From: Prevotellaceae bacterium
GTDB lineage: Bacteria > Bacteroidota > Bacteroidia > Bacteroidales > UBA932
DNA: 18,610 bases
Assembly: GCA_031288885.1 (NCBI GenBank)
Contig: JAITQP010000004.1
Span: forward strand, 1-18,610
Reading direction: 5' to 3'
Part shown: piece by piece, positions 14,790 through 18,610 of the stretch
How the letters are laid out: each line of letters opens with the position of its first letter
Numbering within the stretch: the first letter of the stretch is position 1
The notes under the pieces: model-generated
Seen by the model: only the letters and a program-made list of their open reading frames with translations
Told to the model about the DNA's origin: nothing
The model's database searches: none
Program-made: the position numbers and the translations under genes

Positions 14790-17462
14790 TCACAGCTTAT
14801 CCTTGAGCGCTGCGTTGAGCTTTATGAGCAGCGACTGGTAGTGCGCCTTGTCTGCGCCGGAGAGGGCGCCGATTTTGCCTCTCAGCAGGTCGCGCGATTT
14901 GATGGCCAGCATTATGAGGTAGGTGTTGGAGTCGTCTATCTGGCGCACGTTGACCTTGCTCTGGAAGCCCCGCCCGGGCTTGCCGAAGTCGCTGTCCTCC
15001 GCCTGCTCCATGAGCGCGGCTACCGAGCCGAGCCCGTTTTCCTTTTCGTACCCGCGGAGCAGGTCGGCGTAGCGCGCCACCACGCCCGTTTCGTCGAGCC
15101 CGTACAGCACTATGTCGTCCACCGAGGCGTAGCCGGTGGGCAGCACGGTGGTGGCGGAGGCGGTTTTTTTCTCAATGAGCGGCGATATAAACTCGTCCAC
15201 CATGGCGATTTGCAGCGCCTTGTCGGCGGGGGTGAGCTTGCCGCCGCCGGTGAGGCTTCGCCACGTGGCGGTGTAGAGGTCGGCGGTGTACTCCTCAACG
15301 GTGTAGGGGTTGCCGGTGTACTGCGCGGCGAGTATCAGGTTTTCGATTTGCGACCGGAGCGCCTTTACCACCACATCGCGGATTTTGTACGACATGCTGA
15401 CGCCAAGCGGCAGGTTTTTGGCAAACGCAGGCTTGTCTATCCACTCCACCGACCGGTATTCGCTGAGCACCCACTCCAGCGACGCCTTCTGGCGGGCCTT
15501 GGGGACAACGTCGTACTGCACGTCGTTGGTGCCGCGCTTCACCTCCGTGAGCTTTATGCCGCCAATGTTGTACGTCACGTTGCGCAGGTAGCGCGCGTAC
15601 TGGTTAGCCAGCTGCGTGTAGAGCAGGTTGGTGTGCGTGTAGTCGTTGTCGTCGGTTGCGGGTATCCACCTGTCGAGGTTGTCGAGGATATACTTCAGGT
15701 TTTTTATGCCGTACGCGCCGGCTTTGATGTTGTCGTCGCCCAAATCTTCGGTGAGGGCGGTGGGGTCGTAGCTGGCGCTGGTCTGCTGGCGTCCGTAGCG
15801 GTACACGGGGTCGCCCACGTGCTCATCCACCCACGACTCGAGCACGGGCGCTTCGTCCCACTCATCCTTTCTGTCGGGCAGGTAGGCGTACGTCCAGCGG
15901 GTGAGGAAGTCGTCGTACACGCCAATGGCGGGCGGGGTGAGCTTCACGCCCCTGTCCTCGGGCTGGGCTACGTAGTTGAAGCGGGCGTAGTCCATGATGC
16001 AGGGCGTAGTGCCGTACTTTTGGGTAAAGGCAGCGCTGCGCAGCGAGTCCACCGGCCACGCGCTGCTCGACGCCATGTTGTGCATAAAGCCCAGCGTGTG
16101 CCCTATTTCGTGCGAGATGATGTAGATGAGCGACTCCTTGATGACGTCGTCGGGCATTTTGGCGCGGCGCACGCGCTCGTCCAGCTGCGCCGTCTGCACG
16201 AAGCGCCACGCGTTGATGAGCTGCGAGATGTTGCTGTAAACGATTACCGAGGCGTTGATAATTTCGCCGGTGGTGGGGTCAACCCACGAGGGGCCGTAGG
16301 CGTTTGCCGTGCCCGAGGGCAGGTAGCGGAGGCAGGAGTACTTGAGGTTGTCGGGGTCAAAAGCCGAGTCCTGCTCGGGGGTGGGGAAAGGCTTTGCCAC
16401 GATGGCGTTTTTAAAGCCGATTTTCTCAAAGGATGCGCTCCACGCCTCCACGCCCTCCTTTATCACCGGCTTCCACAGCTCGGGGAACGCGTTGTCGATG
16501 TACCACACGATGGGCTTTTCGGGCTCCACGAGCTCCCCGCGCCTGTAGGCCTCCACGTCCTTGGGGACGAGGTTCCAGCGGTGGGCTACGGAGTAGGTGT
16601 AGGCTTGGTCTTTCTCGAACGAGTAGCGCGTCCGGCTGTGGTTAAAGATGCCCACGCGCGAGTCGCTTATGCGGGGGCGCATCTTTTTTTCGGGCAGCAG
16701 CAGGAAGCTGCGCGTAACCTTTATGGTGTAGGGCGTATCGTCCAAAATCTTAATCAGCCCCAGCAGGCTCGCCGAAAGGCCGTAGGTTACGGTGGACTTT
16801 ACGCTAATGTTGTCGTCAAACGCCTTTATCTCCTCCAGCGAGCTTTCATCCTTCTTGAACGCGGCGTTTACCTTAATCAGCCCGCCGCCCATGTCGCTGG
16901 GGGCCGACTCAAAGAGCTTTGCGTTGCCCGCAAAGAGGTTGGTCACCTCTATCACCACGCCCGTAGAGTCTTTGCTTACGGCCTTGACGGGGAAGCCCGC
17001 GAGCCGTGGGCTGACGGAAATTCGGCTTACGCCGGCCTTGAGCTCCTCAATGGCGTCGTCCGACACGTTGATGGAGAGGAGGTAGATGGTGGAGTCCTCC
17101 TGCACAAATTTGACGTGGTTTACGCCCTTTGGCTTGTAGCCCACGTCGGCGCCTAAGGATGCGCTGACCTCCGTAACGGTGGAGGCGGCGAGCATTTCGC
17201 GGCCAAGGATTTTGTAGGGGATTTCAAAGTAGAGCTTTCCCTGCACCTTGTGCAGCGTGATGAAGTCGCTCTTGGCCGTCACCACCTTTTTTCCGCTGAA
17301 GAGCTTTTCGTAGGGCGTTTGCTTTTTTTCGGGCTTTTTGTTTTTGGCGGCTGCCTCAAGCTTCTTCTTTTTGCCAAAGGAGAACAGGCCGGCGTTGGCG
17401 TCCGGCGCTGCCACGAGCATCATGGTTGCTGCGGCGAACATAAACACAAATTTTCTTCTCAT
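14790..17462 (-). CDS. Large exported zinc-dependent metalloprotease (DUF5117/DUF5118 type)
   Basis: The start at 17462 is chosen over one at 17516 because it begins a signal peptide (MRRKFVFMFAAATMMLVAAP, cleavage near DANA), giving 890 residues. A Lys-rich linker (about 30-50) precedes the N-terminal domains of the family. The catalytic centre is HEIGHTLGFMHN at 451-462, an extended metzincin-type HExxHxxGxxH motif with zinc ligands His451, His455 and His461 and general base Glu452; IMDYARFNY (Met490) is the Met-turn. The C-terminal helical part continues to 890. The family occurs widely in Bacteroidota, often near SusC/SusD-type import genes; its natural substrate is unknown. It follows the Peptidase_Mx1-like gene on the same strand, but a 207-bp gap and a separate -7 box suggest its own promoter. 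The active site looks intact. Confidence 0.92.
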   Translation of the reverse strand: MRRKFVFMFAAATMMLVAAPDANAGLFSFGKKKKLEAAAKNKKPEKKQTPYEKLFSGKKVVTAKSDFITLHKVQGKLYFEIPYKILGREMLAASTVTEVSASLGADVGYKPKGVNHVKFVQEDSTIYLLSINVSDDAIEELKAGVSRISVSPRLAGFPVKAVSKDSTGVVIEVTNLFAGNAKLFESAPSDMGGGLIKVNAAFKKDESSLEEIKAFDDNISVKSTVTYGLSASLLGLIKILDDTPYTIKVTRSFLLLPEKKMRPRISDSRVGIFNHSRTRYSFEKDQAYTYSVAHRWNLVPKDVEAYRRGELVEPEKPIVWYIDNAFPELWKPVIKEGVEAWSASFEKIGFKNAIVAKPFPTPEQDSAFDPDNLKYSCLRYLPSGTANAYGPSWVDPTTGEIINASVIVYSNISQLINAWRFVQTAQLDERVRRAKMPDDVIKESLIYIISHEIGHTLGFMHNMASSSAWPVDSLRSAAFTQKYGTTPCIMDYARFNYVAQPEDRGVKLTPPAIGVYDDFLTRWTYAYLPDRKDEWDEAPVLESWVDEHVGDPVYRYGRQQTSASYDPTALTEDLGDDNIKAGAYGIKNLKYILDNLDRWIPATDDNDYTHTNLLYTQLANQYARYLRNVTYNIGGIKLTEVKRGTNDVQYDVVPKARQKASLEWVLSEYRSVEWIDKPAFAKNLPLGVSMSYKIRDVVVKALRSQIENLILAAQYTGNPYTVEEYTADLYTATWRSLTGGGKLTPADKALQIAMVDEFISPLIEKKTASATTVLPTGYASVDDIVLYGLDETGVVARYADLLRGYEKENGLGSVAALMEQAEDSDFGKPGRGFQSKVNVRQIDDSNTYLIMLAIKSRDLLRGKIGALSGADKAHYQSLLIKLNAALKDKL

Positions 17463-17570
17463 TTTTGTTTGATTAATAGTTGGAATTGTGCCTCCCATCA
17501 GCCGTGCACCCTGCACAGCCGTACGAAAAGCGGGTTAATAAAAAAAACATGCTGGCTCCGATTACGGCTG

Positions 17571-17578
17571 CAAACATA
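17571..17578 (-). promoter_or_regulatory. Candidate -7 box for the metalloprotease gene
   Basis: Read on the minus strand this is TATGTTTG, an exact match to TAnnTTTG, about 108 bases upstream of the start at 17462. No good -33 TTTG was found at the expected distance. Confidence 0.4.
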
Positions 17579-17589
17579 GCGAAAAAAAT

Positions 17590-17650
17590 CAGAAATTACG
17601 AATGCGATTTACAGAATTACAGAATTACGCAGAATTTACAGGTGAATTTA
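17590..17650. repeat. Degenerate CAGAATTA-type short repeats
   Basis: AT-rich gap DNA with two adjacent CAGAATTA units (17612-17619, 17620-17627) and looser copies on both sides (AGAAATTACG, CAGAATTT, GTGAATTTAC). It is related in composition to the heptamer arrays, but its period is less regular. Confidence 0.5.
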
Positions 17651-17660
17651 CATTTTTCAT

Positions 17661-17682
17661 TCCTAATTCTTAATTTCCAAAG
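17661..17682. repeat. Degenerate heptamer array across the stop of the Mx1-like gene
   Basis: In gene sense the units read GAAATTA AGAATTA GGAATGA. The TAA stop (17670-17672) is formed at the first junction, so the gene ends Phe-Gly-Asn-stop, much like the Asn-stop endings made by arrays at 757 and 8789. Confidence 0.5.
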
Positions 17683-18610
17683 ACCTCCTTGAGGTAGCTT
17701 TGCGCTACTGCGTCCTTTGCCCGCATAGCGGCTGCGCCGGCGGGGCCTCCGTAGGGGAAGCGGGGGTCAGGGGGGTAGCCAACGTAGGTATATGCCCTGC
17801 TGTCGGCCTCCACCTGCGCGTAAAATGCTTCCCTTTCGTTGGGCGAGTGGAGGAGGATAAAGGCGGCAAAGTCGGCCAAATCCTGCGCCAGCGTGCCTCT
17901 GTGGACGGAGTAGCTCCTCAGGTCTATGCCATAAATCACATCGCGGCTGTATCCGGTCATACCTATTCGCCCCATCTTCAGGATGCCGCGTCCCAGCCAT
18001 GGGGTAGCGGTAGAATCGTCGCCGGTGCCTGCCCACGTCGTGTAGCGACCATCCAAGTAGGGGTAGTTGCTGTTGGGCCTGCTGGGGTTGGTATAGATAA
18101 TGGCGCCAACGTCTGTGGCGGCTTTCTCGGTGGCGGCCTTGATCCCTTCGGGAACAGGCGGCATACGGTTGTTGTTAAAGAGGTATTCAATGAAGAGCGA
18201 AAGCAGCTCCTCCTGCAGCGCGAGCGTGGGGTTAAAGCGCTCGTTAACGTTGCCCAAGGCGAGGTACTTGTCGGTGATGTTGCCGGTAATGGCACGGTTA
18301 TTCTGCCAGCTCACCTCGTTCACCGCGTCTTCGTGGCGATAGACCGAGATGAGCGAGTCCACCAGAAAGATGTTGCGCGGCATGTACTCCTTTATGAAGC
18401 TTTCGGGGAAAAAGCAAAAGACGTTTTTTTCTATGTACTGCACCACACGGAGGATGGCGGCGTAGTCGGCGGTTTTGGCGTAGGACAGCGCCTCGCCCAC
18501 GCCCACGGGCTCATAGTCGGTGGCGAGGAAATCCCACTCAAAGGCAACGCCGTACTGCACTTCTATGCGCGCCATGGTGTCGCGCAGCGCGCCCTCCTCG
18601 GCACTCTTGC
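17670..18610 (-). CDS. Peptidase_Mx1-like lipoprotein lacking the HExxH zinc motif, 5' partial
   Basis: The frame is open to the right edge, so the N-terminus (expected lipoprotein signal) is outside; 312 residues are visible. The sequence follows the substrate-import-associated zinc metallohydrolase lipoproteins (Peptidase_Mx1, TIGR04549-like): RIEVQYG and ATDYEPVG near the start, an ILRVVQYIEKNVF helix, PRNIFLVDS, LALGNVNERFN, and a late LADFAAFILLHSP corresponding to the family's EDFAE-type helix. Where family members normally have HExxH, about 18183-18222, this protein reads QEELLSLFIEY, with no histidine. It is therefore probably not a zinc enzyme. Family members usually lie beside SusC and SusD genes, which would be to the right of this window (inference). 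The family call is from memory of motifs and is moderately secure. Confidence 0.7.
   Translation of the reverse strand, partial: KSAEEGALRDTMARIEVQYGVAFEWDFLATDYEPVGVGEALSYAKTADYAAILRVVQYIEKNVFCFFPESFIKEYMPRNIFLVDSLISVYRHEDAVNEVSWQNNRAITGNITDKYLALGNVNERFNPTLALQEELLSLFIEYLFNNNRMPPVPEGIKAATEKAATDVGAIIYTNPSRPNSNYPYLDGRYTTWAGTGDDSTATPWLGRGILKMGRIGMTGYSRDVIYGIDLRSYSVHRGTLAQDLADFAAFILLHSPNEREAFYAQVEADSRAYTYVGYPPDPRFPYGGPAGAAAMRAKDAVAQSYLKEVFGN

Noticed and set aside
14841..17156. 771-codon open frame on the + strand opposite the metalloprotease
   Set aside because: It lies wholly antisense to a gene with a signal peptide and complete zinc motif; its Val/Arg/Gly-rich low-complexity product is the usual result of strong GC third-position bias.
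17504..17516. GTGCA-CCC-TGCAC hairpin in the metalloprotease leader
   Set aside because: The stem is only 5 bp and has no supporting context, so it is expected by chance.

Overview
The window comes from a Bacteroidota genome, most likely order Bacteroidales. The evidence is lipoproteins with Bacteroidota-type lipoboxes, choice-of-anchor-J repeats, a TonB-dependent receptor ending in an aromatic residue, a DUF5117/DUF5118-type zinc metalloprotease, a Peptidase_Mx1-like lipoprotein (normally a SusC/SusD partner), and promoter boxes of the TAnnTTTG type. Coding DNA is GC-rich, especially at third positions, so long antisense open frames shadow the real genes. Gaps are AT-rich. No rRNA, tRNA, CRISPR array, transposase or phage gene was seen.

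Layout. (1) 1-594, +: 3' part of a formylglycine-generating-enzyme-fold (SUMF1) protein. (2) 624-665: a perfect bidirectional terminator between convergent units. (3) 757-7203, -: a four-gene unit read leftward: TonB-dependent receptor, then three lipoproteins carrying five choice-of-anchor-J domains in total. (4) 7204-7727: divergent control region. (5) 7728-11709, +: secreted endonuclease/exonuclease/phosphatase protein, lipoprotein metallophosphatase/5'-nucleotidase, and a cytoplasmic dual-ATPase ABC protein. (6) 11902-14284, +: SPOR-like exported protein and an outer-membrane beta-barrel protein resembling DUF6089/PorG. (7) 14285-14789: a repeat-packed gap bounded by a 14-bp inverted repeat. 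(8) 14790-17462, -: large zinc metalloprotease. (9) 17670-18610, -: 3' part of a Peptidase_Mx1-like lipoprotein that seems to have lost its zinc motif.

How the genes may work together. The divergent pair of units in (3) and (5) reads as a nucleic-acid or phosphate scavenging locus: surface lipoproteins and a TonB receptor for capture and import, with an exported nuclease and a 5'-nucleotidase to cut DNA or nucleotides and release phosphate. This is inferred from content and adjacency. Units (8) and (9) resemble the tail of a SusC/SusD-type import locus extending to the right of the window.

The most unusual non-coding signals are heptanucleotide tandem arrays at or across gene 3' ends, built on stop-containing units (such as GAACTAA, GAATTAG, GATTAAT), and the symmetric 460-bp repeat element at 14294-14753. 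Two trinucleotide microsatellites are also present, one inside the beta-barrel gene.
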